Below, piece by piece: positions 8,372 through 16,529 of a DNA stretch of 64,000 bases (its first letter is position 1; every line of letters begins with the position of its first letter). The notes under the pieces were generated by a model, which was given only the letters and a program-made list of their open reading frames with translations, did no database searches and was not told the origin of the DNA. The position numbers were made by a program, and so were the translations under genes. Source of the stretch: Clostridiales bacterium (GTDB lineage: Bacteria > Bacillota > Dethiobacteria > Dethiobacterales > Dethiobacteraceae). The stretch spans positions 1 through 64,000 of the forward strand of contig JAGXRM010000019.1 of the NCBI GenBank assembly GCA_018335855.1. Reading direction: 5' to 3'.

Positions 8372-10490
8372 GGGTGTGTTGCTTGGTTCTGTAGGCGAGG
8401 AGGCGCATGCCGTTGGCGGTTACCAGCAGGGACGCACCCATGTCGGCCAAAATAGCGAGCCAAAGGCTTAGCCAGCCGGGAAAAACCAGGAGGATTGCTA
8501 TGCCTTTAATCAACAGGGCTAAAGCGATATTTTGCTTGATGATGACCATCGTTTGACGGGACAAGCCGATGAGAAAGGGTAGCTTCTCCAATTCGTCACT
8601 CATTAGGGCCACATCAGCCGTTTCCAGGGCCGTGGGGCTGCCGGCCACACCCATGGCAATACCTAAGTCGGCAGAAGCCAGTGCGGGTGCGTCGTTAATT
8701 CCGTCACCGACCATGGCCACGTTACCGTATTGTTCTTTAAAGCGGCGCACCGCCGCTTCTTTTTCTGCAGGCAACAATCCTGCAGCGATATCATCCAGGT
8801 TCAGCCTGGAAGCAATTAAAGCTGCTACCTCAGCTCTGTCCCCGGTCAGCATAGCAAGCCTGACTATGCCCATAGATCGTAATGTTTTCAGGACAGCGGC
8901 ACTCTCTTCCCGAAGAGTGTCACTGATTAAGATTACACCGTATAGTTTTCCTTCTGCGGACAAGCCGATGGCAGTAGCTGTACCGGCAACCACCCCTTCG
9001 GTCTCTTCCGGTGCAAGTCCTCTTTCTAGCAGAAATTCCGGGGAGCCAAGACTATAATGGATACCTGCTATAGTACCCTCTACCCCCTGACCGGGATAAA
9101 CGGAAAAGTTCTCCACAGTCTGGAATTCCAATTTCCTCTCTTTGGCATACTCACGTATAGCGGCTGCCAACAAATGCTCGGAGTGTGCCTCCAGGCTGGC
9201 TGCGATTTGGATAATATAGTTTTCATCGGTGCCTTTAAACGTTTGAATGGCCCCGACGGCTGGTGTCCCTTTCGTGAGTGTGCCAGTCTTGTCAAAGACT
9301 ATAGCCCGAATACTGCCTGCGGTTTCCAGGTAGGCGCCTCCTTTTATGAGTACCCCGTTCCTCGCCGCATTTGTCAGAGCGGCGACAATAGAAACCGGTG
9401 TGGAAACAACCAACGCGCAGGGGCAGGCCACGATAAGCAAGGCAAGCCCACGGTATAGCCACGGATGCCAGCCTCCGCCCAGGACGAGAGGTCCGCCGAT
9501 AGCCAACACTGCCGCAATTCCGATGACAACCGGTGTGTAAACCGACGCAAACTGATCAATGAACCGTTGGGCCGGCGCACGGCGCCGTTGGGCTTCTTCC
9601 ACCAGGCTAACGATTTTTGCCAGCGTGCTGTCGACGGCGGTTCCTTTGACTCTGACCCGGAGCGAACCATTCCCGTTCAATGTTCCGGCAAAAACACCGT
9701 GCCCTTTTCCCTTATTAACGGGCATTGATTCTCCGGTGATTGCCGCCTCCATCACAGATGAACTGCCCGATATAACGATGCCGTCTAAGGGGATTCTTTC
9801 CCCGGGTCGAATGAGGATTTCTTCGCCGGCAGCAATATCTTCCACTGCCACCGTTTCCGTCTCCTCTCCTGTCAGACGGTGGGCCGTTTCGGGAATGGTT
9901 GTCATCAGGGCGCGGATAGACCTGCGGTTTTTCTCTGCAGTGTAGGATTCCAGGGCGTTACTGGTAGCAAAGAGAAACGCAACCGTTGCAGCCTCCCACC
10001 ATTCACCGATGAATAGAGCACCGGCTACTGCCACAGTCATCAGGACGTTCATATCCAGTTGCCGTGCAGCTATGCCAATAATACCCCGGCGGAATGTGAT
10101 ATGGCCGCCGATGGCTACAGTAGCAAAAAGGAATATGTTGCTTAAGAAAGGGTTAATCCGGGTAAAGATCATGGCCAACAGGAGAGATATTGCAGAAAAA
10201 ACGGCATACATGACGCGTTTGCGCGCATTGGCCCAGGTGGCTTCATCGTCGTTACTATCCCGGATTTCATATCCCAGGTTTTCAATGATGTTGTAGACAC
10301 CGGAGAGCACCCCCCGGTAACGGAGATGGAGCTTTCCCGAGGTAAAAGAAAGAACGGCTTCCGCCACCCCATCTGATTGTCTGATCTTCTCTTCCAGTTT
10401 TTTTGCACAGTCAGCACAGTCCAGCCCGTCAATAATAATTGTTTTTTCCTGCCATTCCCCTTCAGGTATTGCTTTGGCGTATGTCCCCAT
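8358..10490 (-). CDS. cadA: Cd/Zn/Pb-type P1B heavy-metal ATPase
   Basis: Metal-exporting P-type ATPase of 710 residues in the cytoplasmic membrane. The N-terminal HMA domain has the metal site DCADC (Cys25, Cys28). TGES phosphatase loop, CPC membrane metal site (VACPCALVVSTP), phosphorylated Asp in DKTGTLT, and GDGINDAPALASADLGIAMG hinge are all present. CPC and the CadC-type regulator next door favour Cd/Zn/Pb over Cu. Oddity: the usual Ser-Glu-His-Pro motif of the nucleotide domain reads SEHLLAAAI, with Leu in place of Pro. The C-terminal tail runs into a palindromic repeat. It follows the arsR-type gene by 21 bases and should be induced by the metal it exports. Confidence 0.93.
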   Translation of the reverse strand: MGTYAKAIPEGEWQEKTIIIDGLDCADCAKKLEEKIRQSDGVAEAVLSFTSGKLHLRYRGVLSGVYNIIENLGYEIRDSNDDEATWANARKRVMYAVFSAISLLLAMIFTRINPFLSNIFLFATVAIGGHITFRRGIIGIAARQLDMNVLMTVAVAGALFIGEWWEAATVAFLFATSNALESYTAEKNRRSIRALMTTIPETAHRLTGEETETVAVEDIAAGEEILIRPGERIPLDGIVISGSSSVMEAAITGESMPVNKGKGHGVFAGTLNGNGSLRVRVKGTAVDSTLAKIVSLVEEAQRRRAPAQRFIDQFASVYTPVVIGIAAVLAIGGPLVLGGGWHPWLYRGLALLIVACPCALVVSTPVSIVAALTNAARNGVLIKGGAYLETAGSIRAIVFDKTGTLTKGTPAVGAIQTFKGTDENYIIQIAASLEAHSEHLLAAAIREYAKERKLEFQTVENFSVYPGQGVEGTIAGIHYSLGSPEFLLERGLAPEETEGVVAGTATAIGLSAEGKLYGVILISDTLREESAAVLKTLRSMGIVRLAMLTGDRAEVAALIASRLNLDDIAAGLLPAEKEAAVRRFKEQYGNVAMVGDGINDAPALASADLGIAMGVAGSPTALETADVALMSDELEKLPFLIGLSRQTMVIIKQNIALALLIKGIAILLVFPGWLSLWLAILADMGASLLVTANGMRLLAYRTKQHTRGQV

Positions 10491-10511
10491 TATACGGATC
10501 CTTCCCCTTCT

Positions 10512-10880
10512 TTACAGCTTAAATCGGTGTGCTACATGGGTAAGTCCCGTCTGCAGCAATGTTTGTACATGATCATCATCAAGAGCGTAGTACACCAGTT
10601 TTCCGGCGCGACGTGTCCTGACCAGACCCAAATCCTTTAAGAGCCTTAAATGGTGGGATACGGCAGGAGCACTCATTTCCAGCACCTCCCCCAACTCGCA
10701 GACGCACAACTCCCGCTGTGACAATCCCAACAGGATTTTCAGACGGTTGGGATCGCCAAACGCCCGATACGTCCGGGATAATACCATCAGTACGTGTTCA
10801 TCCGGTATACTTTTTTTTGCTTCTTTGACCGCATCTTTGTTAACGGCATATTCCTGACAGCACTCCGGTTCTCTTGTCAT
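10512..10880 (-). CDS. cadC: ArsR/SmtB family metal-sensing repressor (CadC-like)
   Basis: Winged-helix repressor of 122 residues that is released from DNA by metal. The helix-3 metal motif ELCVCELGEVL is present, as in CadC, with extra Cys near the N-terminus (ECCQE) that could complete an alpha-3N site. The recognition helix region is MSAPAVSHHLRLLKDLGLV. The ATG at 10880 behind GAGGTG is preferred over an upstream GTG that falls inside the operator. It heads the operon with cadA; promoter and operator are directly upstream. Metal specificity (Cd, Pb, Zn) is inferred from motif and neighbour. Confidence 0.9.
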   Translation of the reverse strand: MTREPECCQEYAVNKDAVKEAKKSIPDEHVLMVLSRTYRAFGDPNRLKILLGLSQRELCVCELGEVLEMSAPAVSHHLRLLKDLGLVRTRRAGKLVYYALDDDHVQTLLQTGLTHVAHRFKL

Positions 10881-10893
10881 ATTTTCACCTCGA

Positions 10894-10917
10894 TTAAACA
10901 CTTGCTTAATTGTTTAA
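10894..10917 (-). promoter_or_regulatory. Predicted CadC-type operator
   Basis: Perfect inverted repeat TTAAACA-N10-TGTTTAA, starting one base downstream of the -10 box and covering the expected transcription start. Position and form fit repressor binding by the ArsR-family protein encoded next to it. Confidence 0.65.
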
Positions 10918-10918
10918 T

Positions 10919-10947
10919 ATTATATGCTCAAAGATTTATTTGGTCAA
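10919..10947 (-). promoter_or_regulatory. Promoter of the cadC-cadA operon
   Basis: TTGACC (10947-10942), 17 bases, TATAAT (10924-10919) on the minus strand, a near-perfect sigma-A promoter. Confidence 0.85.
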
Positions 10948-10990
10948 TTATATTTCTATAAAAACACAACTGAATTTTCTCGACAGGAAC

Positions 10991-11022
10991 GAAAAAGCGG
11001 CTACCGATTAACCGGTGCCGCT
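10991..11022 (-). terminator. Terminator of the DUF1614-SpoIIP-YIEGIA-DUF3189 unit
   Basis: AGCGGC (10996-11001) pairs with GCCGCT (11017-11022), with CCG(A)/(A)CCGG pairs inside; a short T run follows on the minus strand. The stop codon of the last DUF3189 gene lies inside the hairpin. Confidence 0.75.
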
Positions 11023-11472
11023 ATGCTGTTGTTCTGTCGGTCGTTCTGCCTTTTGTATTAAATCAGCGAAACAATTACCAGCCAGTTTGCCAGCTATTTT
11101 TTTTTCCGCTTTAGTGAGGCCTGCCATCCGCAATGCTTTGCATATGCCAATGACTTGGGGATTCTCGGGTTCGCAGGGTATAACTTTTACTTCTTTTATA
11201 GAGATGCGGTAAATTCCAAGCAGGCTCTGTACAACTCGGACAATGACATCGGTCTGACCCTTAACGCATGTCACAAAGACTTTATTGCCTTGTTCATCAT
11301 TCCCTATGTAATATAACTCACCCTCGTCGTCTTTTTCACTGTGACGAAAATGTTCTACTTCGAGCAGTTCATCCAAGTCCGGCGGTACATTTATATCCAG
11401 CCGATTCAAATGGATGGCGGCGGCAACGGCAGGCAAATATAAATCACCAACCCCCAAATAAACATAATTCAT
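11008..11472 (-). CDS. DUF3189 family protein (second copy)
   Basis: A 154-residue cytosolic protein related to its neighbour at 11469-11933. Both have an N-terminal YVYLGVGD / YHCYGGTHSS element, then AAAIHL and a F/H-x-G-N/D-D/E-Q-G-N segment (YYIGNDEQGNKVFV here, FFGFDEQGNEIYSV there). This copy has lost the Gly-Gly-Thr-His-Ser-Ser stretch of the first. The ATG overlaps the stop of the first copy (ATGA). Function is unknown; DUF3189 genes accompany sporulation genes in Clostridia. Last gene of its unit, with the terminator inside its 3' end. Confidence 0.75.
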   Translation of the reverse strand: MNYVYLGVGDLYLPAVAAAIHLNRLDINVPPDLDELLEVEHFRHSEKDDEGELYYIGNDEQGNKVFVTCVKGQTDVIVRVVQSLLGIYRISIKEVKVIPCEPENPQVIGICKALRMAGLTKAEKKIAGKLAGNCFADLIQKAERPTEQQHSGTG

Positions 11473-11933
11473 GCAACGGCCCCTTCCTTAACACCCTGGA
11501 CCAGCTCAACCAACTTGGGGTAGGCCTCCTGCGTACCTTTTAACACGATAGGCCGACCAATATTGATGAAACCCAGGCGCCGAGATATATAGCCGCCGAA
11601 CCGCATCTTGATATTTACACAATGGAGAGTATCTACAAAGATTAACTCTTCACCGGCACCAATGATCTCTTTTATTTTCCCTAAAACTTTTCCCACAGCC
11701 TGCCCCACATTTCTGCAGCCCACAGAATATATCTCATTCCCCTGTTCATCAAAACCGAAAAAATGTAACTGCCCGTGACCTTCCTTTGTTTGCCTGTCAA
11801 AGAGTGTCAGGGCCATCAGTTCATCTTCAGTAGGGACCTTTTCTGGTTTAAGGTGTCCTAAATGAATGGCGGCGGCGGTTACAGATGAATGTGTACCACC
11901 GTAGCAGTGATAGACAATTTTTCTTCCTGCCAT
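11469..11933 (-). CDS. DUF3189 family protein (first copy)
   Basis: A 154-residue protein with the start at ATG 11933, nine bases behind GGGAGG. It begins RKIVYHCYGGTHSSVTAAAIH, where GGTHSS resembles a nucleotide- or phosphate-binding turn, followed by FDRQTKEGHGQLHFFGFDEQG. No membrane segment. Biochemical role unknown. It sits between the small YIEGIA-linked gene and the second DUF3189 copy and is co-transcribed with SpoIIP. Confidence 0.78.
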   Translation of the reverse strand: MAGRKIVYHCYGGTHSSVTAAAIHLGHLKPEKVPTEDELMALTLFDRQTKEGHGQLHFFGFDEQGNEIYSVGCRNVGQAVGKVLGKIKEIIGAGEELIFVDTLHCVNIKMRFGGYISRRLGFINIGRPIVLKGTQEAYPKLVELVQGVKEGAVA

Positions 11934-11958
11934 AATTCCTCCCAACTCACTGTTCAAT

Positions 11959-12147
11959 TTAATGTTTCACTATAATATAAACGCCGTTGCCCATGTCATG
12001 CGCCACTGCTTCCATCACCCGGGAAAGCATAACGGCCATCCTTTCCTGTTCCTCTTCATCCCTGGCATAAAACACTGGGACACCGTGAATCTTCCGCTCC
12101 TCGCAGGTCACGGCCGCCATAATCATTTTTGTAATGGTTATTTGCAT
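11959..12147 (-). CDS. Small protein linked to YIEGIA (capping-complex-subunit type)
   Basis: A 62-residue protein, MQITITKMIMAAVTCEERKI at the start, ending in GVYIIVKH. It has a clear ribosome site (ACAGGAGGCAGTT) before the ATG and lies 12 bases behind the YIEGIA gene. Databases name small proteins in this position 'capping complex subunit for YIEGIA'. I assign that name from context and size; it has no catalytic motif I can see. Confidence 0.65.
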   Translation of the reverse strand: MQITITKMIMAAVTCEERKIHGVPVFYARDEEEQERMAVMLSRVMEAVAHDMGNGVYIIVKH

Positions 12148-12159
12148 AACTGCCTCCTG

Positions 12160-13035
12160 TTAATCAGACGCGCATCTGCCGGCGCCTGACGCCAACGGAT
12201 TGGACTGAGCGCTTTCTAAAACCGGAACGTTTTTTACTGCCTCTACCAAACATTTTTCGTCGGGTTCAATGGGGACAATAATCATTCCGATACGTCCCGT
12301 TTCCGTATTGCGCCGCAAAAGCGGAGTAAATTCCGGGGTATCCACGTCACGGTGGATTCCCAGCATCAGAGCAGCATCATGGGCAATGGCCTGGCGTTGC
12401 CCGGCGTTTGCCAATATCTCCCGGGCGTTATCATCAAATGGTTCCAGTATTAACGCTTTGGCCCGTTTATAATAGATTTCCCGAATCTCCGGCAAACCGA
12501 GGTTCATAATATGGACATCCTCAATAAACAGATTCGGTCCCTCAAATCGAAACTCTGCCGATCTCACGTTGGCAATATCTTTTATAATTTTGCCCTTCAT
12601 CAACCGCTTTATTGCAAAGGCGGTAACAATGGCCGAGAGGACACCAAACAACACACCAAACCTGAAAGTAACTGCCGACGTAACCAGGGCAATAAACATA
12701 ACTAAATAGTTGCGTGCCTCGAATGTCCGGGCTATACCTTCAATAAAATCATTTCCTCTGGGCACCATTTCCGACTTTTCCAGAGAACCGAGCATTTCCC
12801 GTTCCATGCTGCGCACTTCCCGAAACTGTGTGGATGCCAACGCAAGAAAGGTTACTGCGGTATACTCTTTAGCGACAATGGCCGGGACGGCCACCGCACC
12901 CAGGGTGGCCGCCACGAAACCCAATGCCAAATGGTTAACGACAGCATGCGGATAAGAAGGATACTGCCTGAAATCACGGCGCATCATCCAGTATCTGGCC
13001 AATGTGCCCAGAACCACACCGCTGGCGATAGCCAT
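12160..13035 (-). CDS. YIEGIA family membrane protein
   Basis: A 291-residue protein (ATG 13035 behind CGGAGA; a TTG five codons earlier is an alternative). The family-defining motif appears as FIEGIARTFEARNYLVMFIA. Three to four membrane segments lie in the first half (ALGFVAATLGAVAVPAIVA, VMFIALVTSAVTFRFGVLFG) and a soluble C-terminal half contains FIEDVHIMNLGLPEIREIYY. The role is unknown. It lies in a unit with spoIIP and DUF3189 genes, so a sporulation-stage membrane function is likely. Confidence 0.78.
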   Translation of the reverse strand: MAIASGVVLGTLARYWMMRRDFRQYPSYPHAVVNHLALGFVAATLGAVAVPAIVAKEYTAVTFLALASTQFREVRSMEREMLGSLEKSEMVPRGNDFIEGIARTFEARNYLVMFIALVTSAVTFRFGVLFGVLSAIVTAFAIKRLMKGKIIKDIANVRSAEFRFEGPNLFIEDVHIMNLGLPEIREIYYKRAKALILEPFDDNAREILANAGQRQAIAHDAALMLGIHRDVDTPEFTPLLRRNTETGRIGMIIVPIEPDEKCLVEAVKNVPVLESAQSNPLASGAGRCASD

Positions 13036-13055
13036 TAAGTCTCCGTTCAATCCGG

Positions 13056-14255
13056 TCAGCTCCCTTCAGGCCCCCGGTCGTCAGGATCATTCTTTTTCCG
13101 CCCGCCTAGCAGATCCGCAAACTCCCTGCGCCTGAATTCGCTTAGCTTTTGCTTCGCTTCTTCAATCCCGCCGGTACTAATCAGCAGATACCCGGCGACA
13201 CCAAGAATCAATGCCAGTAGTACCCAAAGGACGGCACGGAGAGCTGTTCCGCCCGGGCCGCCAGGTGTGGTCGCCCCTGGCCCGGCAATTTCCCGTCCTT
13301 CATCCGTTCCATACAGATAGTCATTTACGACTTCGGCAAAGAGCTGTACCGATTCCTCTGCCTGTGCTTTATCGTTGGTATGGGAGCCGACTTCAATTAG
13401 AGTAGCACGGGGAGACAAGTCCTGATTGTAGCTGCCCCGGGCCATGAAAATCCCTTTTACCAGGCCTGGATATTTCTCGTCAGCCACCTTTTTTAACCCT
13501 TCAGCAAACTCTTGGTTATTGGCCATGTTTTGGTTTTGCCGGCCGACCACAAGTTGTATTTGTACCCGTTCCTCTCCTGCAACCTGCTCCAGATACTCTT
13601 CTTCGGGCACAGCATCCCGGTGAACGTCGATTAGCGCGTCGGGCTGATCTTTGAGCGCTTCTTCCACCGTGCGGCGTGAACGCTGATACGCACCGGCGTC
13701 ATGGGGAGTGTGGGGTTCTTTGGAGCGAATAACGTTGACACCCAGTTTCTCCAGAGCGCTGGCAAATGAATCACCAACATCAAGGATACCGCCGCCGGGA
13801 TCCTTGCTTTCTGTGCCGTCTCCGGGAATATAGGATTCGGCTCCATGGGAGTTATAGACTGCAATTTTCTTTTGGTCATTTTGTTGCTGTGCAGGCAGCG
13901 ACATCTTCAGTAACCGGTTGACACGGGCAATCCATCCCTCTTCTTCTCCCACCGGCGGCCCGGCAAGTGTGACTCTTTCCACCAGTTCCGCCACCGCTTC
14001 CTGTTCTTCCACAGATATCACACGGTAATAATTATTGGCCATGTTGATATATTCATCGCCAACACTGATACGGCGTGCCGTACGCACAATAACCTGCCCG
14101 TCCTGATCCACCATGGTGTATACTTGACCGCTGTGATGTTCAAACTCGTCAAAAATGTCGTCTAACTCCTGTGCTGCGGAAAAGACTGTGGCAAGAAGGA
14201 GGCAGACCCCCAGAATCAAAGCCAACGATGCCGTCCTTTTGAAGAAGTTATTCTT
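13056..14255 (-). CDS. spoIIP: Stage II sporulation protein P (septal peptidoglycan hydrolase)
   Basis: SpoIIP is an amidase and endopeptidase that, with SpoIID, thins septal peptidoglycan during engulfment. The 399-residue product starts with a membrane anchor (ALILGVCLLLATVFSA). The catalytic domain shows AVYNSHGAESYIPGDG, DVGDSFASALEKLGVNV, DALIDVHRDAVP and PRATLIEVGSHTND. A C-terminal membrane segment (AVLWVLLALILGVAGYLLI) follows and ends in a charged tail, so both ends are membrane-tethered; Bacillus SpoIIP lacks this tail. The GTG at 14255 overlaps the DUF1614 stop (14248). Confidence 0.93.
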   Translation of the reverse strand, partial: KNNFFKRTASLALILGVCLLLATVFSAAQELDDIFDEFEHHSGQVYTMVDQDGQVIVRTARRISVGDEYINMANNYYRVISVEEQEAVAELVERVTLAGPPVGEEEGWIARVNRLLKMSLPAQQQNDQKKIAVYNSHGAESYIPGDGTESKDPGGGILDVGDSFASALEKLGVNVIRSKEPHTPHDAGAYQRSRRTVEEALKDQPDALIDVHRDAVPEEEYLEQVAGEERVQIQLVVGRQNQNMANNQEFAEGLKKVADEKYPGLVKGIFMARGSYNQDLSPRATLIEVGSHTNDKAQAEESVQLFAEVVNDYLYGTDEGREIAGPGATTPGGPGGTALRAVLWVLLALILGVAGYLLISTGGIEEAKQKLSEFRRREFADLLGGRKKNDPDDRGPEGS

Positions 14256-14967
14256 CACGGTTCTCACCCTCCCTGTGTTTCTCCCGGTCATCCCTATGCG
14301 ATTCCTCACCGAACTCCACATCGGAAAGCCCGGCCTTCAGTTCATCGGCACGATCATGGGAAGGACCGCCCTGCATTTTTTCCCGGCTTTCACCGATTAA
14401 CTCCGCCAGCATCAGGGCCAGGATGCCGCCAATAATGATACTGTCAAAGACCCCGGCACCGCCAATGGTCATCCGGCCACTACCACCGGTCAGGGCAATT
14501 TCAATCCGGGAAAAAATATCGGTTAAAAGCAACCCCATAGATCCCGCAATAAAGGCGGAACGCCGGGAGCGGCCTGCCAGGTACCCGACAACACCGGCAA
14601 TAATGGCAAAGATGTACATCGGATCGAGAAAAAAGTTATAGGTCGGTTCCAGCGGCATTATTTTCATCGTACCGTAGACAATTACCGCTGTAATGAGAGA
14701 CGCCACAATAGCCCTTACTTTTTCCTTCGTTGTACCGGCCCGGATAATCAGGTATCCAGCCAGAACAATGGGAACAATGCCGCCGCCAATATTAATGGAG
14801 ACATTTTGCGTGATGGGGATATCCGGCAGAAATCCACCGATTACCAAGGCGCCCACAAATGCCAGCGCAGCACGGTCTGTTAACCGTAGCCTGTCCAGCA
14901 CCCGCTGTGCGACTCCCAGATAGATCAGAATCGCCACTGCAATTAAAACAATCATACCGATCGTCAT
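14248..14967 (-). CDS. DUF1614 membrane protein
   Basis: A 239-residue integral membrane protein with about seven segments and a polar C-terminal tail rich in Arg, Glu and Asp. Family features: DRAALAFVGALVIGGFLPDI, INIGGGIVPIVLAGYLII, IAGVVGYLAGR and GGAGVFDSIIIGGILALMLAE. The function of DUF1614 is unknown. It overlaps the start of spoIIP by eight bases and is the first gene of this sporulation unit. The upstream region holds an inverted repeat (14994-15045). Confidence 0.82.
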   Translation of the reverse strand: MTIGMIVLIAVAILIYLGVAQRVLDRLRLTDRAALAFVGALVIGGFLPDIPITQNVSINIGGGIVPIVLAGYLIIRAGTTKEKVRAIVASLITAVIVYGTMKIMPLEPTYNFFLDPMYIFAIIAGVVGYLAGRSRRSAFIAGSMGLLLTDIFSRIEIALTGGSGRMTIGGAGVFDSIIIGGILALMLAELIGESREKMQGGPSHDRADELKAGLSDVEFGEESHRDDREKHREGENREE

Positions 14968-14993
14968 TATCCATACACCTCCATATTTTCAAC

Positions 14994-15045
14994 ATTGCAC
15001 TAAATAGCGTAACCGAAACGATAAGATTTATGCTATTTATGCAAT
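14994..15045. repeat. Imperfect inverted repeat in the leader of the DUF1614-spoIIP unit
   Basis: ATTGCACTAAATAGC (14994-15008) is the inverse of GCTATTTATGCAAT (15032-15045) except for one extra base, with a 23-base spacer. It lies about 30-80 bases upstream of the DUF1614 start. It could be an operator or leader stem; nothing identifies the factor. Confidence 0.4.
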
Positions 15046-15074
15046 GCCGGAAGGTTCTTTTTTGGTGCTAAAAC

Positions 15075-15107
15075 CAAAAAAAAGCAGGAGAGAAACTCTC
15101 CTGCTTT
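15075..15107 (-). terminator. Terminator of glutamate dehydrogenase
   Basis: A perfect 12-bp stem AAAGCAGGAGAG/CTCTCCTGCTTT (15081-15092, 15096-15107) with an AAA loop; on the minus strand it is followed by a T run (plus-strand A tract 15075-15083). Confidence 0.95.
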
Positions 15108-15124
15108 TGATCCTAATGTTAGCT

Positions 15125-16372
15125 CTATACATGACCTCTGACTTTAATCGCTTCAGCAACTCTGCTGATTGAATTAATATAGGCGGCTGTACGCATATCT
15201 ACTTTATGTTCTTTACTGGTCATATAGGTTTTGTCAAATGCGTCAAACATCAGTGCCTTCAGCTTTGTATTTACTTCTTCTTTTGTCCAGTAATAGTTCA
15301 TTAAGTTTTGTACCCATTCAAAATAGGATACTGTTACACCGCCGGCATTGGCCAGGATATCGGGAATAACCATCACACCATTTTTAAAAAGAAATTTATC
15401 AGCTTCCGGTGTGGTAGGGCCGTTGGCGGCTTCCGCCACAATCTTGGCCTTAATATTATGTGCATTCTTGGCAGTAATCTGGTTTTCCAGAGCGGCCGGA
15501 ACTAGGATATCCACCGGCATCTCCAGCAGATCCTCACCGGTGATGAGGCTGCAGGCACCAAAATCAACACAGGAACCGGTCTCTTGTTTATGCTCAAGAA
15601 GGTGGCTGGGATCAACGCCATCGTCACTGTGAACGGCACCACGGGAGTCACTGACGGCCACAATTTTGCAGCCAAGGTCTGCCAGCAGGCGGGCTGCAAT
15701 ATAACCCACATTGCCATATCCCTGTACGGCCACTGTTGCACCGTTTAGATCCAAGCCAATCTTTTCTGCCGCTTTAATAATACTATAAATACAACCCTGT
15801 GCAGTGGCTTCAGTGCGTCCCAGAGAACCGCCAACAATAAGCGGCTTGCCGGTAATCATGCCGAACTGGTTGCTACCCTTAAGCCTGCTGAATGTATCCA
15901 TCATCCAGGCCATAACCTGCGGAGTAGTGTATACATCCGGAGCGGGGATATCTTTATCCGGTCCGATAATGACAGCAATGGCTTCAATAAATCCTCTGCT
16001 GACACGTTCCAGTTCGCCGTTGGACATTTCCTTAGGATTACAGATGACGCCACCTTTACCGCCACCGTAAGGGAGCCCGACTACACCACACTTAAATGTC
16101 ATCCACATGGAAAGCGCCTTTACTTCGTCAATGGTTACATCAGGATGGAACCGAATACCGCCTTTGCAAGGACCGATTGCATCGTTGTGCTGAGAACGAA
16201 TACCTGTAAATACTTTAGTGCTGCCATCATCCATTTTAACCGGAAATGTGACAATAAGTACCCGTTTGGGTTCACTGATAATCGCCTCAAGGGCCGGATC
16301 GAGGTTGATATACTTGCCTGCCTCATGTATTTGCTGCTGAGCAATTTTAAAAGGATTTAATAATTCCGTCAC
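15125..16372 (-). CDS. gdhA: Glutamate dehydrogenase (Glu/Leu/Phe/Val family)
   Basis: Interconverts glutamate and 2-oxoglutarate plus ammonia. The 415-residue protein shows the substrate loop GPCKGGIRFHPDVT, GGGKGGVICNPK with the catalytic Lys, GPDKDIPAPDVYT, a Rossmann motif VQGYGNVGYIAA followed by VAVSDSRG, and DILANAGGVTVSYFEWVQN near the C-terminus. The length and the residues fit the hexameric NAD-type enzymes of Clostridia and Bacillus (RocG/GudB). The start is the GTG at 16372, eight bases behind AAGGAG; a GTG three codons upstream abuts the ribosome site. Single-gene unit with promoter at 16424-16453 and terminator at 15075-15107. Confidence 0.95.
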   Translation of the reverse strand: MTELLNPFKIAQQQIHEAGKYINLDPALEAIISEPKRVLIVTFPVKMDDGSTKVFTGIRSQHNDAIGPCKGGIRFHPDVTIDEVKALSMWMTFKCGVVGLPYGGGKGGVICNPKEMSNGELERVSRGFIEAIAVIIGPDKDIPAPDVYTTPQVMAWMMDTFSRLKGSNQFGMITGKPLIVGGSLGRTEATAQGCIYSIIKAAEKIGLDLNGATVAVQGYGNVGYIAARLLADLGCKIVAVSDSRGAVHSDDGVDPSHLLEHKQETGSCVDFGACSLITGEDLLEMPVDILVPAALENQITAKNAHNIKAKIVAEAANGPTTPEADKFLFKNGVMVIPDILANAGGVTVSYFEWVQNLMNYYWTKEEVNTKLKALMFDAFDKTYMTSKEHKVDMRTAAYINSISRVAEAIKVRGHV

Positions 16373-16423
16373 CGTTGACACTCCTTCAAAATATAATTTG
16401 CAGATTACTGCCTCTCGTTGAAG

Positions 16424-16453
16424 ATTATATCAACCTTCCTTTAAAACTGTCAA
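16424..16453 (-). promoter_or_regulatory. Promoter of glutamate dehydrogenase
   Basis: TTGACA (16453-16448), 18 bases, TATAAT (16429-16424) on the minus strand, about 50 bases ahead of the start codon. Confidence 0.8.
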
Positions 16454-16479
16454 CGAAATTACCTTTCACTATATGAAAT

Positions 16480-16522
16480 TTTTAAAAAAGTTGGGCTGAC
16501 ATTTTTATGTCAGCCCAACTTT
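16480..16522 (-). terminator. Terminator behind fni
   Basis: A 16-bp perfect stem (16487-16502 with 16507-16522) around TTTT; on the minus strand it is followed by TTTTTTAAAAATTT. Ends the transcript of the ispH-rpsA-fni genes. Confidence 0.9.
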
Positions 16523-16529
16523 GTAATTG

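Noticed and set aside
8569-9057. Long open frame on the plus strand opposite cadA
   Set aside because: It is antisense to conserved ATPase motifs, rich in Ser/Ala/Arg as expected of a mirrored frame, and has no ribosome site.
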